A DNA stretch of 64,000 bases from Dioscorea cayenensis subsp. rotundata (taxonomy: Eukaryota > Streptophyta > Magnoliopsida > Dioscoreales > Dioscoreaceae): positions 62,001-126,000 of the forward strand of contig NW_024087301.1 in assembly GCF_009730915.1 (NCBI RefSeq), given 5' to 3'. This document shows, in pieces, positions 11,629 through 23,395 of the stretch. How positions within the stretch are numbered: position 1 is the stretch's first letter; each line of letters begins with the position of its first letter. A program made the translations under genes and the position numbers. A model generated the notes under the pieces. That model was not told the DNA's origin. It saw only the letters and a list, made by a program, of their open reading frames with translations, and searched no databases.

Positions 11629-14000
11629 GAATTAGAGGAACAACCTGGGCTAGAGAAATAAGTCAAAGTATTGCCAAATTGGATGATGAAGGAAACATGG
11701 CAAGGTTTGTGCTCCCCCAACTTCCCTACTATCTCAGCCCAATCAGGTAGAGAAGCATGGTATGTGTTTTTTTATTATTTTATTTATCAATTAGTGTTTG
11801 TATTATAGATGGTTGATTAATAGCAATGTACATTGTAAACAATTCCAATCTAAGCAAGATGCATTGTAACAAAAATTCAACCCTTTAATCGAAATCGATA
11901 ATTTTCTTTCACAAGTTATTGGGATGCGCCTATTATAGCTAATTTGATGTACATATTCAAACTATTATCAACAAACCAATCAGCAACAAAACAATCACAT
12001 ATTAAACAAAACAATCTACATCAATGTCACAATGTACTCAATTTTCATCTAAATAGAATGTATTGTAACATATATAGTTTCATCTTGTCAATCAAAACAA
12101 TCAGTTAACTTGAAGTAGACTTTGAAACCATTAGCAGCAAAACAATCACATTTTGAGCAAAATTATCAACATCAGCCACATTGTACCCAATTGATAATTT
12201 TCATCAAAATTAAACATTAGCATTGTACGTGCTCTTGATCTCCAATTAGTGCAGCCAATGCCAAATTCATTTATTTGGCATGAATTTTCTATTTCCTGAT
12301 TATAATAATTGCATTAATTCCATTGAATATACTAAATACAAAAAAAAAAATTGTGATAAGAAGCAACAAACTTCAAATTTCATTGATTATATGAAATTTA
12401 CAAAAGCAACAATTTGTTCTTCATAACTGTTGCACATATTAAACAAAACGATAGTGGGTTGAACTTGGTTCTTTACATAGTATTTAAGAAGTTTGAAATA
12501 AAATAAACCCTACTATAGAAAAGCTAGCCCTAAACAATTGTTTTGTTTCTTCAAAGTTAAGGATTAGTTACAACAACAATCAGGGGCGGAGGAAGAGGGG
12601 GGCAATTAAGGAGGGCGGCCGCCTCCCCTGCCGCCGGCGGCCCCCCTCCCCCTTCTCTCTTTCTCCCTTTTTCCGTACACTCTCTCTTTCCGTCTGTCCC
12701 CCTTTGCCCCTCGCCCACCCTCTCTCTCTCTCTCTGTCTCTCTCTCTCTCTCACTCTTTCTCTCTAATTAGTTTTTTATTCTCTCTCTTCCCCCTCTCTT
12801 TTTTCCCCTCTCTCTCTCTTTAAAATTAGTTTTTTATTCTCTCTCTCTTCCGGCCCCCTATCTCTCTCTTTCTATGTTTTTATTTTTTATTTTTTTAAAT
12901 TATCTCTCTCTATTGTTTTTTTTTATTTTTAAAAAAATTAATTTTTTTATAAATTAATAGATTTAGTCTAAAACAACCAAAATAGCATATAACCTAACAG
13001 TACTTAACAACTTAACAAAATCTCTAGTTTAAAACTCATTAAAAACAATAATAGTAACGGGTCGACATCGATTGTGGGTATAAGTTTGTAACCCAAACTC
13101 TTCATCCCCGATTAAGAGTGCGTGGATTAAATAATTAAATTTCATTTCGTGCGCATGCCCCAAATCTATACAGCACTTGTCACTTTTGTTAAAAAAAATC
13201 TAAAACACAATTTTTTAAAAAAAAAATATTATCAAAAATTTATTATTTGATTTATTAATATTTTATAAATTTCTTTATGTAGCATTTTTATAAATCTATG
13301 TTTTAGTTTTAATTTTTTTTACAAATTAATTTATATAATATATAAAATTACATTTTTAGCATAGATTTTTAAACATTTAATTTTTATAAACTAAACTATA
13401 AATTATCATATAAATAAATTTAAAAAATATAAAATTTTTAATTAATTAATTAATTAGTTTTTTTTTTCTAATTCGCCCCCCTAACTTTTAATTTCTGGCT
13501 CGGCCACTGGCAACAATCATGCTTTGCTATGTTAAGAATTCTCGAGCTTCTACTACTGACTTGGTTCTTTATTTTGCTTCTACTTTTTCTTTTCAATGGC
13601 CTATTATTCCTTCTTGCCTGACCATCACAAACACTAAAGAATAAATGTCACTAACAAAACAGATCAATGATATGCTAAGCTGGGTTTAAACTTTGAATAG
13701 ATCTTATAATCAATTAACTAGAAGTGATGATTAATAAAGTAGAATGGGGAGCTTCCCTTCCAACAATAACTCCACTAGATTGAGCACTGTAGAACATATA
13801 AGAAACAAATTTCCGCATTTTGTAACTAGGACATTGTCTCAAATTTATTCAAGACAATATATGTATGGCGGCCCTTATTGTTATGTTTACCAGGTGAATC
13901 ACATTTGAGAGTAATTAACATTGCATTATATCCATTAATTAGTTCATGTTATGGAATCTTCAAGTTAGCTCATTGGACTAAAGCTATTATATAGAATGTA
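11629..14000. repeat. Segmental duplication block R, left copy
   Basis: Non-coding, paralogous to 34917-36600. Both start AGAGGAACA(A/G)CCTGGGC and run collinear through GGTTAAT-, ATTGTAACAAAAATTCAACCC- and CATTCCATTGA-type stretches to GGAATCTTCAAGTT. The left copy carries the MULE-like insertion 12583-13510; the right copy carries a SINE. These reciprocal empty sites date both insertions after the duplication. Confidence 0.85.
12583..13510. mobile_element. MULE-like non-autonomous element with 9-bp TSD
   Basis: A 928-bp insertion in block R, absent from the paralogue at about 35870. It is flanked by perfect direct repeats CAACAATCA (12574-12582 and 13511-13519). The ends are loosely inverted: CAGGGGCGGAGGAAG at the left, counting the last two TSD bases, against CAGTGGCCGAGCCAG from the right. 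A 9-bp TSD is usual for Mutator-like elements, but the TIR match is short, so the superfamily is tentative. The interior is a GC-rich patch (12610-12655) followed by a long CT-rich low-complexity tract (12650-12910). No transposase is seen. Confidence 0.65.
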
Positions 14001-14114
14001 AATAATAGCTCGGTGGTCCAAATCTATCATCATTTTAAAATTTATAATAATTTATCACATAAGTAAGGTTTATAATGTATTCTTATCATTTATATTACTT
14101 TCTTAATATATATA
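13511..14114. other. Remainder of block R and left flank of the CACTA element
   Basis: Collinear with 35870-36600 as far as GCTCATTGGACTAA; the AT-rich 14000-14114 has no counterpart in the right copy. No gene seen. Confidence 0.6.
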
Positions 14115-14510
14115 CACTACAAGAAAAATCCCAAATCGGCACGGTGATATCGGCACGGAAATGAGTTTAAAAACCGTGCCAAATTGATTTTGGCACCGTA
14201 TTTGGCACCAAAAATTAACTATGCCTATAGAATGGTCACAAATAAATTTTGGCACCGTCCTTTTATACCGTGCCAAATTTTGGCACTGTTTTTGGCACCC
14301 TTTCTTTACTATTGTGCCAAATATTAACATTGATATTTGGCACGGACTTTGATTCCATATTTGGCATAGTTTTGGCACGGTTTTATAGGTTCAGTATTTG
14401 GTACGCTTTTTTGGCATGATTTTATATATTATATTTTTTCACAATAATTGGCACAGTTTTTGGGAAAAAAAATTGTCACGGCTTTTGGCACGCTTTTATT
14501 TATTTTATAA
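14115..14510. repeat. Left TIR and subterminal repeats of the CACTA element
   Basis: After the TIR there are more than ten short motifs of the type GGCACGG, GGCACCG and TGCCAAAT in both orientations up to about 14500. In CACTA elements such subterminal motifs bind the small transposition protein (TNPA type). The same motif family fills the right end. Confidence 0.85.
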
Positions 14511-14671
14511 AAAATAATTTTTATTTAAATTTTCTTGAATTACACCCATCAAATTTTTTTTAATTGCTAAACAAAAATTATTTTATTGAATTAACAATAC
14601 ATACCCATTCCTTTAATCAACTTCTTCAACATCTTCTGACTAACAGTAAATGAATTAATAATCAACCATAC

Positions 14672-15116
14672 TTGATCTTTCTCTAATAATGTGTTCCATT
14701 CCTTTTGTGCCACCAATGACCTTGTAGACTCTTCAGGCAATGAAATTCTATAATTCAAATCACCAAGCGAGACTACCCTACTGCATAAATAACAAACAAA
14801 CAAGCAAAATGTTAATTAATTTCATATATGGTCCATACTTAATTGTTCTATAAAATGGAAACTAAAGGCAAGTGGTGCAATTTATACTTTAATAAGACTT
14901 TGGCGGTTCCAACTTGCAAATAACTTAATGATTTTATAAATAAATTATATTAACAGTCACCATCTCCGTTGAGATCAGTACTCACTTATGATCAAGTATT
15001 TTCTTTGGTTGATCAAGAAAAGGTCCTCTTGCAAAACTAGTCCTTGAGAAGATCTCCACAGCATCTGAATTCTTGAGCATTTCATCTCCTTCTTTTCCTC
15101 TAAGCAATCCATATAT
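14672..15116 (-). pseudogene. Captured fragment of a type I inositol-polyphosphate 5-phosphatase gene
   Basis: Two adjacent minus-strand exons with proper splice sites. Exon a (15116-14986) follows TTTAG and reads IYGLLRGKEGDEM, then KNSDAVEIFSRTSF, ending at AA|GTGAG. Exon b (14780-14672) follows ATGCAG and reads NRVVSLGDLNYRISLPEEST, then RSLVAQKEWNTLLEKDQ, ending before GTATGG. The join is in phase and gives an open 80-residue stretch. It matches the (D)RV-I-W-LGDLNYRI and LLEKDQ region of plant 5PTases, whose products hydrolyse the 5-phosphate of inositol polyphosphates or phosphoinositides. The usual W before LGDLNYR is S. Catalytic regions either side are missing. Its place inside the CACTA element, with the intron retained, points to DNA-level capture. 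Confidence 0.85.
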
Positions 15117-15129
15117 CTAAATTCTTGAC

Positions 15130-18100
15130 AATAATGTTAAGCAAAAATTAGAGGACTAGCAGCTCAGACAATGACATGGACCAACAATATAGTTTCGTTA
15201 ATGGTTTTTTCAATTGAAATATTTAATTTTTAGTGATAAGAACATCAATGTTGAATGATTAATTTAATAAATCACTATATTTTGATATAACAAATAGAAA
15301 AACAATTAGTTATACATAAAAATAAGTAATTAAAATGTTTTGGACTCACCTGGAGGTGGATGATAAAACTTAAGTTCCTTCCATTCATTAAAGTCCTCCT
15401 AGTTTTGCATTCTTAAACGTGTCTTCATTCCCCTGCTGAAGCAAAAGTTTAGGATAGGAGTCAACTAGAGAGATGGCTTCCAAATTATGACAGTTTCTGC
15501 GTGAAATGCTTGAAATCATCTACTTCTAAATGTTGAAAAAGATGTCCAAAAATGCGAAGGCAACTTATCAGGTTAGCAAATAATATCAACAGACCTCAAT
15601 CATTTGAACTTGTTCTCGAAATACTGAAATATGAATACAAATACGAAAAAAACTCTCTTAGTGTCAATGTGCTTATAATTTTGCAGTAACACAAGGTCTT
15701 ACACAGTGAACACGAGTGCTTTGGAACACAATTCAACTTCTATTTCCGATGAAATCAAGGCAAGAACAAAGTGCATCAATACATCATCACCTAAAACAAG
15801 CCTGGAAAGACTAACAAGGACCACCATTAGCCAAGCTCCGAGAGCAATAGCAAGAGATGATAATAATGGCGTAATCGACTGAAGAAGAGCAATGCCAGAG
15901 CCAATCGGAGGATGCAGACATTGGCCTTGAGGTTACAAAGAGAAGAATTTATGGAAGCATTCAGGAGAGAATGACAATGAACAACAACAGCAGCTTAGAA
16001 ATGCATCTGTGTACACTGCTAGAAACAATTTGAGAGCAATGACGTTACATGGACAACCTATTTAAGAGAATTCAGAAGACATGTCGTTACACTCAAAATG
16101 CAAATGCCATTTTTTTTTATAAATTATAAAATAAATTAGAAACTCAATCCCAACCATTAAACCGTAGGCTTCTTCAGTACATTAATCAATTAGTCATGAG
16201 GCACATTCAGATCTCTTAATTAATCTTAATAATAATTATGTTTGCTACAATTATTGTTTTCCTTGTTATTAATACTACTATTCTTGCTACGATTATTGTT
16301 TACCTTGTTATTTGATGCTCATACATTCTTGTGGCAATCATGTTGTAGATAGATGATCATATATTTGCTTGGAAACTCCACCACTTAAATTATTATTATG
16401 CAAGCATAAAACAAAAAAAGATTTAAAAAAAATTAATACACTACAAACAGAAAACACAAGAAAAATAATTTCTATAATATAACATAAATAAAAATATTAC
16501 AAGTATATGTGCAAACTTATAATTCTACAACATAATGTTCAATCAATAGTCATAATAATAATCAAAGTATGAAGCAAAAGCCAAGAAAATGATGGAATTT
16601 AATATAAGAAGGAATATCATGAGAGAAGTAAAGCGTAAGGGGTCTAATTTTTTTTTTAAAATTTTTTATCACACTTTGCATGCGTAGTCCTTCACTTCTT
16701 GAGTTCTTGTCTTTTTTAATTTACTTTTTACCCAACAAAGCCAAGACAAGACCTTACTTTAGCTGATCTTCCTGCTAATTCTACCTTTTGAGTTGTCAGA
16801 AATTTGGGCCTTGTGTTGGACCAGGTATGCACTCCCAAGACTTACCTTTATATAATTTTGTGGGTCTCTATGCCTAGTACACCACATCAGGACAAACTTT
16901 TGACTTTTTGACCCAGTAAGCCCTCTAAATTTAAACTGGTTGAGTCAATTCAATCCACAAAATAAAACTACATCAATTTGTCACTTCAATGGTTTCTCAG
17001 AAATTTCTCTAAAGCTAACTACCCCAGTTTGCTAATTGAACAGTTGAGTAGTTGAACTTTCACTATTTCTTTTGAATAAAGCTCATGCATGTGAACTCAC
17101 ATAGTCAACCTCACATGTTTGGTTTTGATGGTTGTTCATGCAGTTTGATTTACAATTGAGAATAGTCAATAAAGAGAAGAGAATATCATAAGGAGCATTG
17201 GCAACCAAATGAGAGGGAACAAACATTAATATGGCATTTCTAATTTAATCTTATCAGAATGAATAATTAACATCTTGAAGTTCACGTTTGATTTTTGTGA
17301 AAAGATGAACTATCATACAGTGGTGGAGATAGTTCCACATCAACTCCCAGGAGCTATGGAAAACTCAAGACTTCCAGGAGCTATGGAAAACTTCAAGGCT
17401 TTTCCTCCTCATCAACTCCCACATCATATAGAAACCAAAATTTACACAAATGAATATACTTCATACCAAAACAAGGAAAGGAAATGGTTTGGCAACTTAA
17501 ACATGATCAAGGAAATTAGTGTACTGAATGCATATGCACTAATAGTGAAAAAGAATATAATGCCTTTATGAGAATTGTGCATAAGTATAGCAAAGGAAAG
17601 GAATGATACAAGTAAATAAATAAATAATACCTCATGTATTCTTATGAAGTGACAATTGAGGAAATGATAAAGTATTGGAACATAATCATCTCTTTGCCAT
17701 TGTAGGATCAGAAGAATTGTCATAAAACCAATATACGCATATCCAAATGATTGTCGACCTATAACTGAAGAAGACATAACAATGTTACGTCATATGATTT
17801 TATCCTATTTAAGCATACAAGATGATTTCGTTCTCGGAGTTTAAGCATACATTACTTTTAAGGTAGGCACAAATGCACCATCCAATCATCTGCATCATTT
17901 CACTTTGCTTTCCTATCCAAGACCCCTGCAAGCACACCGAATCCTTGATACATAATGTCTAAAGGATTTCTAATAGCTAACAATATAAATTAATATATAA
18001 ATAAACATGCATATAAAAAATGGAATGAATTGGTAATTAGAGAACATACCAAGCCCTTATAGTCATGTGCACAAGGGAAAGTTTTTGCAACTTTGGAAAA

Positions 18101-18290
18101 GCAGAAAATCATGCTAAAAAGACAATTCATGACCTTTACCTCAAACAAAAAAATTTTTGAAAAACATTAGAATGAATTGTTGCTTGAATAAACTGAAGTG
18201 AACTATTGTATGAATAGTTACTTCATCTTCCTTATCGACCCGAGTTGAAGAGATACTAACTTCTACACCAACAACTTTAAGAAGACAAAA
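15130..18290. other. CACTA interior, no assigned gene
   Basis: AT-rich. A plus-strand open frame at 17275-17571 contains a small tandem repeat (LPGAMEN twice) with no known family. A minus-strand hydrophobic open stretch lies at about 15930-15703. Neither has intron or homology support that I can see. Some of this may be more captured DNA or introns of the transposase transcript. Confidence 0.5.
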
Positions 18291-18301
18291 CTCAAAGTAA
18301 A

Positions 18302-20206
18302 CTATATATCCTCTTCTTCATCATTTGGGCCATCAAGAGTGTTGTTGGGGACGAGTGTGGTGCGAGGTCTCTTTCTCGTTGGAGAGTGCTCATCAACATG
18401 CGATTGTGCCTCCGCTGTTGGTGCTCTAGGGATAGATCTTGTGAGAGTAGCGACATGCATATCAGAGAGGTCAATGCCCTTAACCCTAAGTGCTGCAAGC
18501 GGTGACATTTCAAATGACTCGCGACGAGTCCACTCAATCCGCATCGCATCATGTTCGGCTCGCATCTTATCATGCTCAGCAAGCATTGCATTATGCTCGG
18601 CTTGGGTTTTTGCTAGCTCTGCCTGCAACTCATTAATTTGGGCATATTGTTGCCCACTTGAATGAGAAGGCCCTGAACGTGGCTTGTAATTGATTGAAGA
18701 CATTTGCCTAACTATATTGCCCTTTCCCAACACTCTATTACGACTTCCAACAGCAATGCGGTCCCACAATTCATTTTGGTTGATAAAATTCTCATCTTCT
18801 CCTTGATCACGCTTATATGCAATGGCTTTATCAAATTGTTCCTGCATCCATCAAAAATTAGATCCAATTAATAAACAATAATATATAAATGTCTAAAGTA
18901 TCCTATAAAGGAATATATATATACACATATAATAAAGTGAATAAATTTATTCATTGAAACTATTACTCGGAAATAAATTGATGAAACTATTACTAGAAAG
19001 ACACTAATTTCACAAATTCATTCAAATAAATTAACTTCTTAAGGCAATTATAGTATACTTACAACAATTTGTGTAGCACGCTCACCCTCGAGAGTGCCAT
19101 CCTTCTTCCCGTGAGTGCGGATGAAACATTCTTTCGGTGTCGGTTCCCTACCCAATTCTTCAATCTAAAATAATAGCATAATAAAAAATTTAAAGAATTA
19201 AATAAATCATAAATAATAACAATAATTATTATTATTAAATAGAATATGGGCATTACAAGCCTGAGGCGGTGCACAGCAGTGCTGACAGATCCACCACGAT
19301 AAATAACAAACGAAGAAGTTCCATTTACTGCCCTGTTCTTTTTGTTTTGCTCACTTATTTACTTGAACTCTTTCGACCCCCAATATTTCTTCAAACTTTC
19401 CCAAACTGAAGGGGTCATCCACTCAAGAGGAGCCTTGTAAAGTGTACGTGCAAGTTACTTTTTTCAACCATTCACTCGCCTCATGATTGAAATGACATAA
19501 TATCATAGACTCATGCTGCGACTCCCATGTGTAAATACCCTAAAGAAAGAAAGATTAACTACATTAATATATTTTTAATAGTAAAGCAATATATTTAATT
19601 AAATAATATTTACCCTAAAAGCTGTGAACATTCTCTGTCGTACATCTCTAGGCACTTTTCCCCATCCAGTCCATGCTTCTTTGTAGTGGCCTTGGACCAA
19701 ATCATGTATTGCTCTTTTAACTTCGTAATCTCTGAAAAAAGTGAAATTAATACATTTTAATTATAAAATTTAGGAATTTTCTTAAGGAATTTATATATAT
19801 AATTGTCAAATGTTTAGAAAATAAAATTTACTTACATAACTACACTATCAGGAGTAATAAGCCATGGGAGTCCAGTGCCATTAGATTCATTGGGTTGATC
19901 CTCTGTTGCCTCATGTTGCTCCTCAGAGGCATGGGTAGATGCCTCGGCATGTGGAGTTAGTGGAGGCTGTGAAGCTAAAGGAGATTGTGTAGTCGATGGG
20001 CTCACTTCTGGTGCCTGAATATTTGGATGTATACATGGAGGCATTCCCAATTCTGGTGAGGTATTGGAGACTAATTTCGATCTAACAGACTTCTGACGAA
20101 TACTTGAGGTGGATCGACCTCGGCCTGATACAGATCGACCACCATGTCTCAATGTCGATCGACCCCGACCTATAAGTTGTAAAACATGGAAACAAATTTC
20201 ACTCAA
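18302..20206 (-). pseudogene. CACTA small transposition protein, Transposase_24 (Ptta/En/Spm) type
   Basis: TNPA-like accessory protein that would bind subterminal repeats. Minus-strand exons: 20206-19837 (RGRSTLRHGG ... LPWLITPDSVV); 19735-19610 (DYEVKRAIHDLVQGHYKEAW ... VRQRMFTAFR); about 19550-19400 (YTWESQHESMILCHFNHEAS, then the KAPLEWMTPSVWESLKKYW region); 19370-19256 (SEQNKKNRAVNGTS ... YRGGSVSTAVHRLRL); 19166-19070 (IEELGREPTPKECFIRTHGK); 18847-18302 (ELWDRIAVGSRNRVLGKG, then a heptad-like coiled coil of AEHDKMRAEHDAMR units and an acidic end). The SEQNKKNR and RTH..KDG blocks are hallmarks of the family. It is decayed: a stop follows KEFK near 19354, and the 19400-19550 part needs a frame change. 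Confidence 0.82.
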
Positions 20207-20606
20207 ATTAAAGGATACATGAAAAGCAAGGATGTTTCATGCGATAAATATATTATACAAATAATTCAACCAACATTATTATAATAAAATAATAAGCTTG
20301 ACCAAAAACATAAATGTTTTAAAAAAAAAATCTAGCCAAACCTGATACAGAGCTATAGTCTGGATAATGAGTCATCCCAATTCAGCTAAACAATCTATCC
20401 AAACAACAAAAGACTTGGGTGAATATAAATGATAAGAAAAAAAATTTAGAATGTCAATAACTTAATTAGAAAGGTAGAAGAAAAACATGATCATAAATGA
20501 GATATATATCTATCACCACACACATCCATAAAAAACTAGAAACAACATAGAAATATGAAGTTTTTGTCAAAAAAGAGAAAAAAAACACAAGATATTTAGT
20601 AATTAA

Positions 20607-20625
20607 TTAAAAGTCATGTTCTCCC

Positions 20626-20682
<57 letters not shown>

Positions 20683-22156
20683 GTTTCTTCATATTCATTG
20701 TCTGCCTGCTCATCTTCTTCATCTTCCTCAGTTTCACTTTCTGAAATATCTTGCATCCGTTCAGATAAGTTAACAAATTGGTTTTTGCCTTGTGGATCAA
20801 CCAAAGAAGGAATCTCTTGTATAATACTGATAATCGGATTTGATGTAATTTCCTCCATTTGATATGCGGTGCTATCTTTGCCTGGCCAACTTGTCTCAAC
20901 AATTCTCTTAGCTTTTGTCTTGCACACAGCTAACCAATCAACCTTATCCTTTTTCATGCTAGGATACTCAATATAGTTCACTTGAATGGCTTGTTGTGCC
21001 AATACAAATGGATCATACTTTGCATACAATTTTTTCCGATTAACATCAACCAATTTATATAGAGGATGAACCTTGGTGCCATTTATTGGATCAAACCATG
21101 TACACTCGAAGAGGACAACACGGTTCCATCTATTACCATGGTACTCAAGTTGGACTACATCCTGCAACAAACCATAGAAATCAGTGCATATCTCCTCAAC
21201 ATTGGACCCTTGTACACATATGCCACTATTCATGGTGGCTTTCTCAATGCCATGGGTGACACTATGAAAGTTATAACCATTGATGAAGTATCCTGGCCAT
21301 GTTGTCACTTTCATAGATGGACCCCAAGCAAGGCTTTGCAAGAGAGGATCAATGACTTGATTGACCTTATTTGCCACCTAAACCCAAAAATTGAATATGA
21401 GATGTTTTGTCATTCTCTTGATACAATTTCAAGATATTAAAATGATTACTTACAAAATTTTCAAACCACTTTGCAAAATGCTTATCAATTGCCTTATCGA
21501 TGGCATCAACAGAGTTCCCTTGTAGGTAGTTGACAAATATCCTATGAATGAGCATTTAAGTAAGAAAATTAAAAAAATTATATTGAAGTTAGATATTATA
21601 TCGATTGTAAAATTGATTGTTTGATTAATTTATAATATAACTTACTTGTAATATGGTTGCACTTCTGGACAATTTCGTAATATATAAGTATGTGCTACAT
21701 GCAACTCATTTTCAGAAAGCCATCTAATCTTTGGACGACCTTGACTTCGACCTATGTAATTGAATATAGAGAAAGGTTCAAAGGCACCATCATTAACCCC
21801 TTCATCATTTCGTAGAGGTCTCCTCCTTCTACATGATACATGAGGTTCAAAATAATGTTCTGCAAAAATGTTGATTTCTTGTGCAATATAAGCTTGACAA
21901 ATTGAACCCTCAACATGTGCCTTATTCTTCAATGTTTTTTTCAAGTCATAAAGAAACCTACAAGTACAAGGATGAAAAAACATTACATAAACTAAACAAA
22001 ATTATCTTAAATTCAATAAAGTTAGATTGCAATTTTTGTTACCTCTCAAAGGGATACATCCATCTATATTGAACAGGACCTCCAATTCTAGCCTCATAAG
22101 GCAAATGGACAATGAGATGCTCCATAGAATCAAAGAAAGATGGAGGGAATATTTTC
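20607..22156 (-). pseudogene. CACTA large transposase, C-terminal part only (DUF4218-DUF4216)
   Basis: Minus-strand exons with good splice sites: 22156-22043 (EKIFPPSFFDSMEHLIVHLP ... GGPVQYRWMYPFER, the DUF4218 core), 21957-21646 (KNKAHVEGSICQAYIAQE ... CPEVQPYYK), 21541-21454 (FVNYLQGNSVDAIDKAIDKH), and 21377-20607 (HGIEKATMNSGICVQGSN ... VVLFECTWFD ... KLYAKYDPFVLAQQAIQVNY, DUF4216). It ends in an acidic tail with a long aspartate run. The N-terminal Transposase_21 catalytic part is absent. Coding similarity stops at a 26-bp direct repeat (22081-22106 and 22157-22182), probably a deletion or rearrangement junction. Confidence 0.85.
20628..20682. repeat. (ATC)n microsatellite encoding a poly-Asp tail
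   Basis: An uninterrupted ATC/GAT run near the 3' end of the DUF4216 exon. On the minus strand it encodes a run of about nineteen Asp just before LGEHDF and the stop. On the same strand in another frame it reads as poly-Met, which is not a gene. Confidence 0.9.
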
Positions 22157-22182
22157 TCCAATTCTAGCCTCATAAGGCAAAT

Positions 22183-23327
22183 TTAACAAGAAAGTGATGG
22201 GTTTATGAAAGATCATCATCACATTGCAAACAAGAATTAAGTGCTAACCGGAGATTTCTGGAAAGTTTGCATAGTGCTCAAGTGATGTATGGTAGGAATG
22301 ACTTCAAAGAACAGGCTGCTGTAGAAAGAACCCTGAAATTTCAAAAGCATCAAGTAATTAAATGAAGATATAACACAACTGGATAATGTTTAATAGATGG
22401 TGTGTGTGGGAAAACAACTTTGTTTAAACTTCATTATGACACTTCAAGCAAGAAATATTAAAGGATTTTGAGTAAAAATATATTTATTAGCAAGGTAAAA
22501 CAATAAGATTGAAAACTCTATAAAATAGTAGACCTCCCCAAATAGATATTTTTGTACCTAATATAAAATATTAGATGAAACTACAACTTTTATCACTTCG
22601 ACCAATCTTCGTGAGTAAATATTAAAACATAAATTTTAATATTTAATGGCTTCATTAAAATTTTAACCATATACTTGTTAGTGAGATAAAAATTACCAAA
22701 ACATTAGTTTATTTATTTATTTATTAATTATAAAAATGCAGTTATCAAGTTGGAGCTTTTACCTTAACGGTCCTATCAATCCAAAAAATTAATATAGACT
22801 GTACCACAAGATTTCCTCATCTTTCCATCCATGATGTAAAAAAACAAGAATTAGTTTTTAAATTTCATATTTATTAATTTAATTTGATAAATGAGTTAAA
22901 AACAAAAACATCCATAAGAGTTATTGGATTTTAATCTATATGTAAACAATATTTAACAGTATTATATAATAATCATAATAAATTTGTATAATATATTTAT
23001 AACTATTTAATCATTATTTACGGTAAACATACATAATAAATTTACAAAGATAACTTAAATTTTTTATAATATATATATATATATATATTAAAAAATTACC
23101 GTAGAGAGAAGCCGACACGTGCGCAACGCATATCATCACGTGCCTTCTGAAAATAAAAAGTGGGTATTCATGAAAACGAAATAGTTAAAAAAGACAATGG
23201 CAAAAATGGTTGCAGGTCCACGTGCATGAGTGGATGGGTTAAAGAAATGTGCATTGGTTATGGAAAACAATATCCGATTCAAAATCCAAAACATACACAG
23301 ATTTAGTCACGAATAAATAATACAATA

Positions 23328-23395
<68 letters not shown>

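Noticed and set aside
12557..12754. Arg/Glu-rich minus-strand open frame
   Set aside because: It is the translation of CT-rich low-complexity DNA inside the MULE-like insertion and does not exist in the paralogous block.
15703..15930. Hydrophobic minus-strand open stretch inside the CACTA element
   Set aside because: No start, motif or family can be recognised. It could be chance, so it is not called a gene.
17275..17571. Plus-strand frame with LPGAMEN repeats inside the CACTA element
   Set aside because: The short duplicated word makes the frame; there is no homology or splice support. Left as an unassigned interior.
20603..20902. Frame with a long poly-Met run
   Set aside because: Out-of-frame reading of the (ATC)n tract; the true frame is DUF4216 with a poly-Asp tail.
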